A stretch of DNA of 64,000 nucleotides from Gonioctena quinquepunctata (taxonomy: Eukaryota; Arthropoda; Insecta; Coleoptera; Chrysomelidae): NCBI GenBank assembly GCA_018342105.1, contig JAFIRS010000999.1, positions 372,001 to 436,000 of the forward strand. The letters are read 5' to 3'. The translations under genes were made by a program, and so were the position numbers. The number at the start of each line of letters is the position of its first letter. The first letter of the stretch is position 1. The notes under the pieces are model-generated. The model was not told where the DNA came from. It saw only the letters and a list, made by a program, of their open reading frames with translations, and ran no database searches. This document shows positions 11,570-23,175 of the stretch, piece after piece.

Positions 11570-12235
11570 TTCAGGTGATAAAATTCCGAAGTTGGCAGAA
11601 CATGTAACGCACTCAACCAACCGTATGCGAAGACTTATACACAAATTTTACCAACTCAGGAAAATGATGAACAGAATATTATTAATGTCAGTATGCAAGG
11701 CATTGGTGGAGTCCATAATCAGATATGGGATCCTAATATGGGGAGGTCTGTATAGCAATGCATTGTGTCCTTTGAATGTGGTACAAAATTGCATACTGTG
11801 GGTGATCCCACAAAAAAATACAATGTACCTAACAAACTTATTATTCAATAACATCATACCTAAGGTAATATCTCTATATTTCCATACCAATTGCTTATAC
11901 ACTCACAAAGCCACAGTACTAAGAGAATATGTAAATCACCGTTACAACATAAGAATAAGAGCAAAGAATCAATTATCTGTTCCATTTTGCGAACATCATG
12001 TGAGTCAAAGATTCACTACAAGAATAGCACCATAATCATTCAAGCTACCACCTCACTAGATAGGGAATCTGAAAAACTCTCTCAAATAAATATAAACACC
12101 AATCACTCAAAATCTCAATATGTTTTCAAGTCTCCTATAGTCCTATAGTCTCCTATAATTCTTATGTTTGGTTTTATTTTCCAATTAACAAAAACCTACA
12201 TGTGATATTTAATTTAATTTAATATAATTAATTAT
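11570..12235 (+). pseudogene. LINE reverse transcriptase C-terminal part and 3' tail
   Basis: The 147-codon frame at 11592-12035 contains RMRRLIHKFYQLRKM, then ALVESIIRYGILIWGGLY and VVQNCILWV. That is the post-catalytic order of jockey/CR1-like reverse transcriptases (thumb region, the YG...WGG box, then VQ). It changes frame near 12000 and ends in a TTTAA-rich short repeat (about 12205-12230), a plausible LINE 3' tail. It continues the fragment at 10160-10690. Confidence 0.75.
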
Positions 12236-12312
12236 ATGCGCACACAGGTGTCTCACACCTAATGCATCTGAAAATTTTTAAATTAGAACATTACTTAATT
12301 ATACTATGCTGT

Positions 12313-12313
12313 C

Positions 12314-12350
<37 letters not shown>
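12313..12350. repeat. (TA)n microsatellite
   Basis: TA tract interrupted once by CA. No other feature is attached. Confidence 0.9.
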
Positions 12351-12351
<1 letters not shown>

Positions 12352-12689
12352 TCTTTAGTTTCTTGACATATACATTTTCCTCAATTTCTCGGAATAAAGG
12401 TCTGATTCAGTCAATTCATATAATTTCTTTTACCGAAGTTTCTACATAGTATTTGTTCATCAGCTGCAAAATGCTAAAATAAAAATTATGGAGTTTGAGA
12501 CATATTGAACAAATTATTAAAATGTATGCGCTAAATCAATTAATTGATAACATATGGTTGGAAATATAATACGTTATTTAACACAATATAAAAATATCTG
12601 TAACATATATGAGTATTCAATTCCAAATTATTTTATTTACATTTCGGTGATTGCATCGTACGAACGTTACTATAAATATATATATATAT

Positions 12690-14109
12690 ATACAAAAAGG
12701 TGAATTTGGAAAATTTTCAGTAACTGAAGATTATCCTTGGGGTTGCAGTCATATAATTCATTGGCCTGATAAAGTAAAACTTTTGTTTAACTTGTCGAGC
12801 TTTCGAAAATTTTATTTTCTTTTTCAAGACATCTGAAAACATTAATGGTGTTACAATAACAATAAAAATATGATGAAATCGACTTACTAATGTGAGGTTT
12901 GTATCAAAAAATAGCTGATGCATGTCCTCAAACATAATAGGAAAAAACAAACAAAAAAGAGTTGTTTTTTTGGCACTGGAAAGTTGGATACAATGAAAGA
13001 CATTGGCGAAAATATAAAAACAACACACACCATATTGATTGAAAACAAATGGACTACTTGAAGCACGAATTTGTTCATGTGCTCAGGTTATACATAATTT
13101 ACTTAGTTTAACTAATTGTTCCTCGTTGAACAGTCATACATGGTTCAGTGTGATCACAGAACTGAAGGGAGGTCGGAAAATAGCAATTGTCGATGTCAAC
13201 TTCATCCGTTCAATCAGTTGTCATGTCAATTTCTTGTGTGCACTGATCCATGAGTTTTGTTTACAGAACGACAACTCAAATATCTATGAAAGGGTGATTC
13301 GATGATGAATTCAACGCGGAAGTACTGTTTGGTTCTAGTTTAAGGATAGAATTGTAGATAATACTTAAATTTGTTATATCTGACCTCTTATTCATGCTGT
13401 TATGTTCCTTACATATAACATAACAGCATGAATAAGAGGTCAGATATAACAAATTTAAGTATTATCAACAATTATATCCTTAAACTTGAACCAAACAGTA
13501 CTTCCGCATTGAATTCATCATCGAATCACCCTTTCATAGATATTTAAGTTGTCGTTCTGTAAACAAAAAAATGGATCAGTGCAGACAAAATCGACATGAC
13601 AACTGATTGAACGGATGAAGTGACATCGACATGTTCCACCTTCATTCTATGATTACCTGAACCATGTATGACTGTTCAACGAGAACATAGTTAAACTAAG
13701 TAAATTAGTATAACCTGAGCCATGAATAAATTCGTGCTCAATAGTCCATTTGTTCAATCAATATTGTGTGTTGTTTTTATATTTTCGCCAATGTTTCATT
13801 GATCTATTCCAGTGCCAAAACAACTCTTTGTTTGTTTTTCCTATTATGTTTAGGACATGCATCAGCTATTTTATACAAACCTCACATAGTAAGTCGATTT
13901 CATCATATTTTCAGTGTTATTGTAACAACATTAATGTTTTCAGATGTCTTGAAAAAGAAAACGAAATTTTCGAAAGCTCGACAAGTTAGACAAGAGTTTT
14001 ACTTTATCAGGCCAATATATTATATGACTGCAACCCAAGATAATCTTCATTACTGAAAATTTTCCAAATTACCTTTTTGTGCCAATTAATCCAGTCAAGA
14101 TACTACCTT

Positions 14110-14133
<24 letters not shown>
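12690..14133. repeat. 1.44-kb near-perfect palindrome
   Basis: Arms 12690-13405 and 13418-14133 are inverted copies with only a 12-base loop. The central stem reads CATGCTGTTATGT / ACATAACAGCATG. Arms look about 90% identical, differing by scattered substitutions and short indels. Outside each arm lies a TA microsatellite (12671-12692 and 14116-14155). Short frames of up to 103 codons occur in both arms but are not conserved between them. No transposase, tRNA or terminal duplication was recognised. If transcribed, it would give a very long double-stranded RNA hairpin. Confidence 0.9.
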
Positions 14134-14153
<20 letters not shown>

Positions 14154-14884
14154 ATGTGATGTAAGAATATAGAAAATTTATGTAGAATAAACCTATCAAT
14201 AGTAATGAATATTGGGAATTTTCAGTTCTCCAAAAAATTTCAGATATTGCAACCTGACAGCTTTTCACTGCACTTTGTCAGGCATTACTTAATAGGTCTA
14301 TCTCATTAGCAGCTATGACGCAGGTAGTTGAAAACATAACACGGAAAGAACATCGCTAGGTACGCAAATCTGTAATAACAGATTTCGTGCCTTGAATGTT
14401 GTCCATGTCATCCCACGGTACCATATGTTAAATTTTACCGATGAGAACTTCCGAAGTGATTGTTTTCAACAACATGCATCTCAATAAGAAGCAACTTCAG
14501 GTATAATGTTGATATGAACCTATTCGTAGAGAACTAGCTGGTAATTTTGCTCACGACATATGCGAGTGCACACTCTTTCCGAAATCTGCATCATCCTCAG
14601 TTTTTCTTCTGCTATGATATAATATATCCTAGATGTTCGTTCTCATATTATTCCTATAGAATATACATAATAGTTTTCGTGTGACTTATAATCTAGTCAA
14701 ATTTTGTTTTTACCAGGAAAGTTTTGAGGTTCTGAATCCGAAACAGAGGTTTTATAACGAAATTTCGTGACGCAACATTGAAAAAAACAAAGTTTTTTTT
14801 TCATGTTTTCTGCTTATACCATGCTAACTATCAACTTTTCGTAAATATTGAATGAATGTGATTTTTTTGTGGAGGAAAAACGTT

Positions 14885-15430
14885 TCTTGGCATGTTTTTT
14901 TGGGTAACCTTCCACAGTCTGAAAATGAAAATATAATCACGAAAATCTATACAAGTGTAGAAAGAGCAAACTAATTAGTTACTGTAGTTACTGCGTTCAC
15001 CAAATTATATTTCCTATAGAAAAATGAACGTCATTTGTCAGTAACTTGTTGTTTGCTGAATTTTCCTATAAAAAAATAGTGAACATTCAAAAGATACTTC
15101 TCTATATAGTTTTCGATTGACGTTTCGGGGACAATATCTGCCCCCGTTCTCAAAATCTTCTGAAATTCGTTTAATTGTTTGAATAATTTGGATTTTTCTT
15201 CAAAGAGATAGAGAAATATCTATTGAATTTTCACTATTTTTTCATAGGCAAATTCAGCAAACGACAAGTTACTGACAAATTGAATCATTTTTGTATAGGA
15301 AATATAATTTGGTGAACGCGGTAACTTATCGGGGTGAACCAATTAGTTTGCCCTTTCTACACTTGTATAGATTTTCCTGATTATATTTCACTTTTCAGAC
15401 TGTGGAAGGTTACCCAAATAAACATGTCGA
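14885..15430. repeat. Palindromic element with short spacer
   Basis: The left arm (14885-15112), containing GGGTAACCTTCCACAGTCTG and ATCTATACAAGTGTAGAAAG, pairs with an inverted arm at 15205-15430. The about 90-base spacer contains GACGTTTCGGGG...CCCCCGTTCTC. On the minus strand this is a G-rich stem followed by CGAAACGTC. Identity of arms is about 85-90%. The 60-codon frame at 15402 is incidental. Confidence 0.85.
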
Positions 15431-15974
15431 AAAATTTTTCGTAAATACTTCTCCGATACAAAATGAAAGTGCATATAATTTTCTACAATCTGATTCTGAT
15501 TTTCTATTAGCTAATTGGCGTATTTTATCTGTCTACGTAAAAACCCACTTGTTCCACTTCCAAACTCTAATGTTTTTATTTTAAAAGCTGTCAATCAGTG
15601 AATTGACCCAGTTTTTTGCACCTGAGTTATATAGATCGTATATGTGAAAATACAGGTGATTTTTTTTAAATTACATAATGTTCAAATTATTCAATGAAGT
15701 CCGGAATTGTACAAATTCGCTTTCAAATGAATAACATTCCAAAAAAAAATTCCGAAAAATTATTATATTACAGGACATATGATTATATTTCACATTATTA
15801 TATGAGCAGAAATTATATGACCCGTTGTCGTTTGGAGGGTCCTGGCTGAGGTTTTTCGTAGGCGGCGGTCAGCATCGGGGCTTGTTCATTTAGAAATTGA
15901 AAGAGTTGGTGAGAAAACAACAACTTGTGTGAAAATATTTGAAGTGAAGAATAATGATTACAAAATAGGTTTAG

Positions 15975-16820
15975 ATTAGATATAGTGGATGTAGTCTATA
16001 AAGACTTTCGACAAAGTACATCATGACATCCTTCCAGCCAAGCTCCTATCATATGGCTATCTTTTAGTATCATATCTAGACAGATAGGGTTCAATTCGTT
16101 ACATTTCAAGGAGATAGCAGGGTCTGGGGTGCTACAGGGGTCTAACTTGGGTCCTCCTTTATGCTTGATTGTGATCAGTGACTTACCTGACGATATATCT
16201 TCAAATTCCTTCTTAACGCTGACGATTTAAAAAAATTTCTTCGCATCAACGATATCAATGATTATTCCATATGACAACAAGATATTGACCTTATTCTTGA
16301 TTTGTCAGTCTTGTACAAACCATAGAAATACTAATCCGAACAATTTTGTCCACACAATGGATGGTACTGTATTTACAGAGTGAATGGTTTCGAAGATTTG
16401 GGTGTGACATTTGAAAGCAATCTCAAATAAAACGATCTCATCAATAAAATTAGTAATGAATCAACGAAGATGCTGGGTTTTCTCAAAAGATATATTACTG
16501 ACTTCCCGAACACTGAATTTCTCAAGTATCTATATTTTGAACTCGTTCGTCTTAGATGTCTCAATGAAATATTTTTCGTGTATAAGCTCTTCAACAGCCA
16601 TATTGAATGTGAATACTTGTTGACCCAAATAAAATTCCAGATCCCCGCTCCTGGACTTTGCCCTAAACCAACTCTATTCCATATCCCCAAAGAAACTTAT
16701 ATCATTAGTAACATACTTTCTTCGAGTAACAAATACGCTGGAGACTTGAAACTGGGTTTCTTTGACATTTCCCTTCATAGATTTAGAAAGGAACTGTCTG
16801 GCATCTCGATCGTTACTTAA
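15975..16820 (+). pseudogene. LINE reverse transcriptase fragment, jockey-like
   Basis: Frames combined show YKDFRQ (first catalytic box, degraded), QGSNLGPPL, a degraded A-D-D-like box near 16215, VNGFEDLGVTFESNL (the GVTFD-type box), KISNESTKMLGFLKRY, and the end LCPKPTLFHIPK...FDISLHRFRKEL. The last 117-codon frame (16470-16820) is nearly intact. Stops and shifts before 16470 show it is dead. The 3' end abuts the inverted-duplication block starting near 16905. Confidence 0.8.
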
Positions 16821-16822
16821 TC

Positions 16823-17065
16823 ATGGAAATTATTCAATTTAAATGCTACTACTCATTCCAAACCCCTTCACTTTCATGTATATTCGTAATAATAGTAATT
16901 TTATACTCTTCACTAGCTCATGCCTGCGGCTTTGCCCCCGTGGATTGTTTTTATAGTACAGTCAAGGAGGATGAACCAATTCACGAAGAGTTGATTCGGT
17001 TCACTGCCAAATATGAGGAAAAGTTATTTTATCGTCATGAAATGCTATTTCATATATGCAAATGA
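16823..17065 (+). CDS. Open frame ending in candidate terminal exon (HICK)
   Basis: The 80-codon frame begins with a hydrophobic stretch and ends STVKEDEPIHEEL...YRHEMLFHICK-stop. Only 16957-17065 is shared with the inverted copy at 4466-4574. In both places the shared part starts right after ATAG, as if at a 3' splice site. The more likely reading is therefore an intron end followed by a 36-codon final exon, rather than an 80-residue secreted protein. Conservation continues well past the stop, which fits a 3' UTR or a non-coding repeat. No family recognised. Confidence 0.3.
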   Translation: MEIIQFKCYYSFQTPSLSCIFVIIVILYSSLAHACGFAPVDCFYSTVKEDEPIHEELIRFTAKYEEKLFYRHEMLFHICK

Positions 17066-17718
17066 TGAGTTGTGGAAGATTCTTTTGGGATAATAGTTAT
17101 AGAACAGTAAATATTGGTAACAATAAGAGTTAGAGTGGTGTGAAAGTATTTTTTTATCATGAAAATGGTTGGTTTTTATTTTCACGCTCATGGGTAATAA
17201 AATATTGTATTTTTGAAGAATTTATTATCTGTGGTTAGGAAAAATAATTGTTTACAGTATATCACAGATAAGAAATACGTAAACTGACTGGGATATTATT
17301 CCTGGAGGTCCGCAGTGGGTTTCAGAGATTTTATGATATGGCTCGGATAAAGCGAGTAATGTTTTTACAGTTGTTTTGCAGATAATACACTAAGGATATT
17401 GATGTGCTGACCGGAGAAGGGCAGTTCGATTCGAGATTTTCAACGAGACAGATCTTTTTTCTGAAGCATTCATTTTTTCAGTTATATAGGCTTCGCCATC
17501 CTTATTTTAAATTACTCAAAAATTTCTGCTTATTCAAATAAAAATAGTCAAATTCATAATAAGTTCAATTGATTGAAATTCATTACTATTCAAATGCTGA
17601 GATTTCTCGTATGGGTATCCTTCCTGTCATTTCATTATTCATAAGAGGGACCAATCCACAACTGAGCTTATTGAATTCAAACTGTTTCGAATGCTCAATA
17701 AGTTTTTTATTCGACAAT

Positions 17719-17782
<64 letters not shown>

Positions 17783-17935
17783 GAACTAAGGAGGAAACTA
17801 GAACTTACTCAATAGAAAAAAATACAGTTCAAAAGAAATTGAGAATAAAAAAAGGAGAATCAGGGCTAATGCCAAATATCCAGATGTCTTCCAATCACGA
17901 GATAGTTCAGAGAGTTCAAAGACAGAATCTTCGGT
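16905..17935 (+). repeat. Right copy of a dispersed inverted duplication
   Basis: Matches 4640-3650 on the opposite strand across about 0.9-1.0 kb, including the HICK segment, AAAAATAATTGTT, CTGGAGGTCCGCAGTG, the GGAGAAGGGCAGTTCG region and the purine tract. The (GA)n expansion at 17719-17784 is much longer than in the left copy. The two copies are 13 kb apart and inverted, so the intervening DNA could invert by recombination. Confidence 0.7.
17719..17784. repeat. (GA)n microsatellite
   Basis: GA repeats with periodic AAAG interruptions. The corresponding position in the inverted copy (3803-3814) has only about six CT repeats, showing expansion after duplication. Confidence 0.9.
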
Positions 17936-18500
17936 GAAATGATTCTTTGGTGATTCTTCATCAAACCTTATATCGCATTTTCGAATCCACGCCAGCACAA
18001 CTCTTTCGAAGCAAATTTGGTTTCGCAACCGCTTGGCGATATGAAATACTTCCAAATTTCTAGAACTATGTTTTTTTCTAAGGATATCATTCTAATTCAT
18101 CAATGAAATTATTGATACACACACACACATATATCAGGACATTTTGCTACGGTATACGATCCTAGTTGCTCCTCTAATTATTTTTTACACATGATCCATG
18201 GTTGTTTTTTAAGAATGTAAACGATTCCTATCTATAAACGATTATAGGTATTGAAAGAATGAAATAAAAAAGCCATATGAAAGGAGAGAAAATGAGAAAT
18301 GAAATGCGTAAAGCACACAATGTCGTCTTCACAAAAGGTTCAATATTAATTGAAACACAATTGGTAGACCGACAAGCAAAAAACAACTACTTTCCTAGCA
18401 AATACCACGCAGAACGTTAAAAGTTATCTTTTTCGCCGGTTAAAAGTTATCTTTTGCGACGCACCTAAAGATGTTTTAAGCTCGATGATGATTTAATTTA
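17936..18500. other. Unassigned AT-rich DNA
   Basis: Contains a short (AC)n tract at 18118-18130 and no recognisable gene or repeat. Confidence 0.45.
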
Positions 18501-18504
18501 TGTT

Positions 18505-18610
18505 GTGTCTCGCTTCGGCCAGAGCTCTTTGGAACTCTGGCTGGTAACTACTCCGTACTGATGAGGGGCCAAAAAGCCTGAAACCGGTATGCAGATTGTT
18601 AGGCGGACAC
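18505..18610 (+). ncRNA. Hammerhead ribozyme-like motif (type I layout)
   Basis: The plus strand contains CTGATGA (18558-18564), a short GGGGCC-AAAAA-GCCT stem-loop, then GAAA (18580-18583) followed by ACC/GGT and A at the expected cleavage position (18589). Stem I pairs CCGTA with TGCAG with one mismatch. Further out GTGTC (18505-18509) pairs with GACAC (18606-18610), extendable with one bulge to about ten pairs. A separate hairpin CCAGAG...CTCTGG sits inside the 5' strand. Stem II starts with a G-U pair, a slight weakening. Stem III has no loop, as in minimal hammerheads of retroelements. Activity is inferred only. Confidence 0.6.
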
Positions 18611-18619
18611 GACATGAAT

Positions 18620-19620
18620 TCAAACATAATCGAGCTCATCAGAAAGGAACATTTGCAAACAATATAAATTTATATGGAAGTTTGCATGGATTGTCAGGTG
18701 AATATCATTCAACGTTCTGCGGATCATAGGTATGTTTAATTTTTTACTCTTGTGACCAACGATACACTTTATTTTTTCTACGATGAAATTAAGTCGCATT
18801 GTTGAAATATCCAGTTGATAGCCAAGAAAAAGGACTCAATTTTTTTTTTCTATCAGAATCATTTAAATATGTTAGGAACCCTTTCTGATTCTGTAGAATA
18901 ATGATGCTGAAAGTTGGCAAAAATATATTGAATGGTTCCCAAGAATAAAATCGCTTTTTTATTTCAGAATATGGACGATTTCACTTTTGCTTCCGAGTTT
19001 TCACTTATTTCAATAATGTTCGGGAGAAAAAACTTCAAAATTCTTCGAACACATATTTTCCATACTCCACCAGAGAAAAACTCAAATTGAAAAAGTTATA
19101 CGAACAACGATTGTTGGCTGATTCTAGGAATTCAATTGAAACATTCCGAACTATGAAATAACTTTGCATTCATCACATAGCTTCATGCCAGTTACCTCCG
19201 TTCTAAACTTCAAATAAAAGTTTTATGGAATCGAGAAGTCTCTTTTTTCAATTTTATGGGGAATGAGCATGGATTTTCCATTACCCTTGTGATTTCCCAG
19301 AGAAGGGATAATCCAACACTTCTAACATAATCGCACTTGAAATATTACGGCCATATAGAAACGACGAAGCGTTAGAAGTTATCCACATGATTTATATCAT
19401 AGTAATACGAACGCCGGAAAAATTCTTCAGAACTCTTATTCTGCTCCAGAAGTTTAGCTGAAGTAATGGAGGAGGGAGGCGACATCTAGGAAGAAACATG
19501 GCATTTGGGGATACGTGAATAGATATTGTTTTGTAATTCTGACAAATGTTAAAACAGATAGTCTTAGCGGTCCCAGGTGGATATCCGTCGTCATCAGGTA
19601 CAATAAATATTTTTACAAGA
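18620..19620. other. Unassigned AT-rich DNA
   Basis: No coding or repeat signal recognised. It could hold the body of whatever element carries the hammerhead motif upstream, but no reverse transcriptase or GIY-YIG trace was seen. Confidence 0.4.
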
Positions 19621-19625
19621 ATTTA

Positions 19626-19633
19626 TAGATAGC

Positions 19634-19691
<58 letters not shown>

Positions 19692-19703
19692 TATAGATAG
19701 ATA
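19626..19703. repeat. (TAGA)n microsatellite at a LINE 3' end
   Basis: About 17 TAGA/GATA repeats. On the minus strand it directly follows AATAAAGTTATC, at the end of the LINE fragment 19704-20345. It therefore looks like the short-repeat tail of that LINE, as CR1-type elements have. Confidence 0.9.
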
Positions 19704-19936
19704 ACTTTATTTAACTACGTGAATACAATGTATATTTGTAGCAGGTCCAGGAAAATGAACATTTTTAAGGTCCTGTAATAGGTCTTAACTCCACATAAAA
19801 TTAATAACTTCGAGTCCCGGGCTTCAATCAAGATTTTCATCTTGATATTATTTTATATTTGAAACTTTGCTTTTGTATTTTTCAATTCTGAATAAAGTAT
19901 TCATACTACTGCACATAATATATATTGAAATAAAAT

Positions 19937-19976
<40 letters not shown>

Positions 19977-20345
19977 ACTATTAGGCACTCCTACTATCTC
20001 AGGTATTACTACAACTACGCATATCACTGATAGGTGTGTCCATATACTCCTGAATTGAATAGAACCCATTTTCTGGAAGAAATTTTTAATTCTTTTTTTA
20101 AAGCAAGGCATGTCTAGAATCTTCCAACTGGATGGTAATTTATTATAGAGAGCAATATCTAGGGAGTTCTTTGCAGATTTGTTTAATCTAAATCTCTATT
20201 GTCTGAGATGCCCAGCACCGCGAGTGTTATATTCATGAAAGTTTGAATTTTTACTTAGTTCATTATTTCTATCATGAATTTCTAGTATTTGGTGGAAAAT
20301 ATAAAGAGCTGGTAGTGTCATGACTTTATACAATTATATGGCCTC
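19704..20345 (-). pseudogene. LINE 3' end: RT C-terminus and UTR
   Basis: From 20340 downward the minus strand reads VMTLPALYIFHQILEI, then EYNTRGAGHLRQ-stop-RFRLNKSAKNSLDIALYN, KLPSSWKILDMPCFKKRI and KNFFQKMG. The LTLPALY...YNTR...LYNKLP...FK order is the extreme C-terminus of jockey/CR1-like reverse transcriptases. One in-frame stop follows HLRQ. The 3' UTR contains a TA tract (19940-19969) and AATAAAG, and runs into the (TAGA)n tail. The rest of the polymerase is absent. Confidence 0.75.
19940..19969. repeat. (TA)n microsatellite
   Basis: TA tract within the 3' UTR region of the LINE fragment. Confidence 0.9.
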
Positions 20346-20375
20346 CAGGTCTGAAAAGTATGTGACCCCAATCTG

Positions 20376-20377
<2 letters not shown>

Positions 20378-20441
<64 letters not shown>
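20378..20441. repeat. (TA)n microsatellite
   Basis: About 30 TA repeats just upstream (minus strand) of the LINE C-terminal fragment. The 5' truncation of that LINE lies near here. Confidence 0.95.
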
Positions 20442-20443
<2 letters not shown>

Positions 20444-20529
20444 ACTTCGAGGAATCGAACGCCACTTATATTTTCCACATTTTCAGATATGGAATTATAT
20501 CTCAGAGCATTGTTGCATACAAACAATTT

Positions 20530-22760
20530 TTTTTAGACATATTACCTATGATCTACTAGTACGTGATCAACCTAAAGTAAAAACAATGTGAAACTCAAAT
20601 TTCTTGGTAAATTCTTGTTGACAATATTGATTGGTCGTGAATATCCTAGACGTATTACGAAACCGAAGGTAATAAATTATGGATTTCGTTTGCAAAACAA
20701 TTTGATTTCTTGGAATTTGCATTTCGGTAGCAATCCATCTCTCGGACAGTCCCATATAGATCCATTTTTGTATGCTACTCTTGAAGTTATACGTTTTTTG
20801 TTTTCATACTTGTTAGACCGTTTCATGAACGTGAAAGAGAAATATCGAAATAATTATTTTCTGCTTTTAAGTCTAGTGTATGTGAAATTTTGCAATCGAT
20901 TTTGAACATTTCGATGAGATTATGATAGAGACATGTGGCAAATTTCAGGTTTATTTCAGTTTGAAATCGATTGCTCCTCACTCCTATCATTATTATTCTG
21001 GATTGAGCAGCTTTCGATTGCTAAGATCATTGAGCTGCCAGTATTTATTCAAATATTGTTATTCATATTCAGGTGTTCTAGGTATGAAAGTGAGTTTTTG
21101 ATGATTTCTTCACTTTTGAACTTATTAATCATTGCATGATCTATTCCGAAATTATTCCTCAGCTGGGCATAAATTGGATATGAGAAAATATGGGTTATAA
21201 TGTCATGATCTGCCTATAGAGCTTGTAAAAGAAATATGATTCGAAAGAATATATTCATTAAGAAAGTTCACATGTAAACTATGAAAAATTCAGTATTTAA
21301 ATATAAATTCTTATTACGTAAAAAGTATTCTATCTTAACGAATATTGAACTAAATGAAACCAGACATTATGAAAATAACATCATGTCTCTATGCGTGAGA
21401 CCAAATAATATTTATAAACACGTGGAATGCCATGAAGTCGAAACAAAGGTTAACAAACATGGATGTACCACGAAAATACTATCTAATTATGAGTTCATCA
21501 GAAAAATAGATTCACTATTTATAAACGACCCTAACTGAGAAGCGATACCGCTGCAGGGACAATGTAATAATTATATTTAAAAATAACACAAAGCCAACTG
21601 CTATAGCCGATTATAGTTTTCTCTATATGTGGTAAAACGAGGATATACAAACAGTTTTGGAACAATAAGATGCATTCCATTTGGTATTCCATCCGAGTAT
21701 TCATTTCAAGTCAGTATGTATCTTAAAATGCACATTAGCATTTTAAATTGAGATATTTTGATCAGATAATAATTTAGTCAAATAGATAAAGACTTTTTCT
21801 ACTTCAAGATACTCAGATGCAACCAAGTTTGAATGCACCAGTCATTAGAACTCACACCGATGAGTTTCTAAAATATTTTTCATACATTGATATGTAGTTA
21901 GAAGAATTCATCCGACTTCATCATTGCTCCAGTAGTAAATCATATATTAAATTACTTATCGGGATTTCTCAAGATTAAATAACAGAATTGATTTGAGTGA
22001 AGTGAACATCGTTAAGTGTCTATTACAGGGTGAGACTACATATTTTTTCTCTTTGATTGTTTTGGGTACCAGGCTTTATAAAATGAACATTTTTCCTCAT
22101 TCATACTCTAAATTCATTAAAGTTCAATTCAATTACTTTGATAAATATTTATTATTTTATCAGATTTTGATGGTTGCTTGTTTGAGAGATAGGTATGAAA
22201 CGATTAATACTATCCTTGATTTTGACTGAAAATTTTGCTATTATGTTTTAAAGTCCTGCAACATACTGAAGTTGTTGTTCAATGAAGAAAAACAATTACA
22301 ATGTTTAATGGTTTTAACCCAGAGAATTGACTTAAGTATTTTAGATTCGTGAACCTTGACAAATACAAAGTTTAGAATATACTGATAAAGCATGAAATAA
22401 GTATTAAAATATATTACTATGATTGATTTCTCCACCTTTGAATAAAAACATATTGTTCATGCCTCCAAATTTATAAAACTGTGAAATTGATATGATATTG
22501 ATTATTACTATGATTTTATTGCTGTTTTTAGATTCATATTTTCTGGTGATTTTATATACAATGGGTTCAAAATATTTATTGATTGATGGTTTTGTATATT
22601 GTTCTGAAGATTGATCTTAATTATATCCTCTAAATTTACCACTTTATTATTATTTCATCTGTTTTGATAACTTGAGATATGACCGAGAGATCAAACGAAC
22701 CCCGATCATATATTGAGGAATTGCTTCAACAGATCGCTCTTGAGGTAATTCTGTTGTCAA
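20530..22760. other. Long quiet stretch, no recognised feature
   Basis: More than 2 kb of AT-rich DNA with frames up to 105 codons (20588-20905, plus). None shows a recognisable motif, signal peptide pattern or duplicate in the window. No inverted repeats, tRNA or transposon ends were seen. Confidence 0.5.
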
Positions 22761-22764
22761 TAAT

Positions 22765-23175
22765 TTTTTTTTTTTTTTATGTTCTGGTTCCCACGAAAAG
22801 GGATATCCTGTAATGTTCAGAGAACATCGTGGGAACCTAGGGAAAGAAGGTAGGAGTTGGTGTTCTTCTTAAATTTCTGAAGGTTGTATGCCTCGGGGAA
22901 CACCTCCCTAGGCAATGAGTTCCAAAGCCTCGCTGTTCGTTGCATGAACGAGTCTTTGGAAAGTGATGTTCTGCAGGTTTCCAAAGTGACCACGAAGGGG
23001 TGTGATGACTGAACTTGACGGGTTAATCTCGAAGAGACTGCCAAAGCAGGAACGATTGTTGATATTTCAGAAGAGCATCGCCCATGAAAATATCTATAAA
23101 ATAGAGTTGCACAACTCTCAGTATAGCACCTCCAACGACTTTTTTGTAAGACACGCTTTTGTACTATCATTTGTG
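22765..23175 (-). pseudogene. 5'-truncated LINE, RT C-terminus with poly(A)
   Basis: The 117-codon minus-strand frame (22817-23170) reads SCATLFYRYFHGRCSSEI, then FMQRTARLWNSLPREVFP and YNLQKFKKNTNSYLLSL, ending GSHDVL. The RTARLWNSLP...FP..YNLQKFK order is the C-terminus of a class of jockey-related reverse transcriptases. After a 40-base UTR comes a run of A on the minus strand (T run at 22768-22781), the poly(A) tail. It is 5' truncated as usual for LINE copies, and this remaining piece is open. Confidence 0.75.

Noticed and set aside
13039..13305. 88-codon frame in the left palindrome arm as a gene
   Set aside because: The inverted arm does not keep the frame, and no motif or splice context supports it.
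15110..15165. G-rich stem followed by CGAAACGTC in the palindrome spacer, considered as a hammerhead
   Set aside because: The CTGATGA element is missing (TTTGAGA instead). It may be the tail of another retroelement, but not a ribozyme on this evidence.
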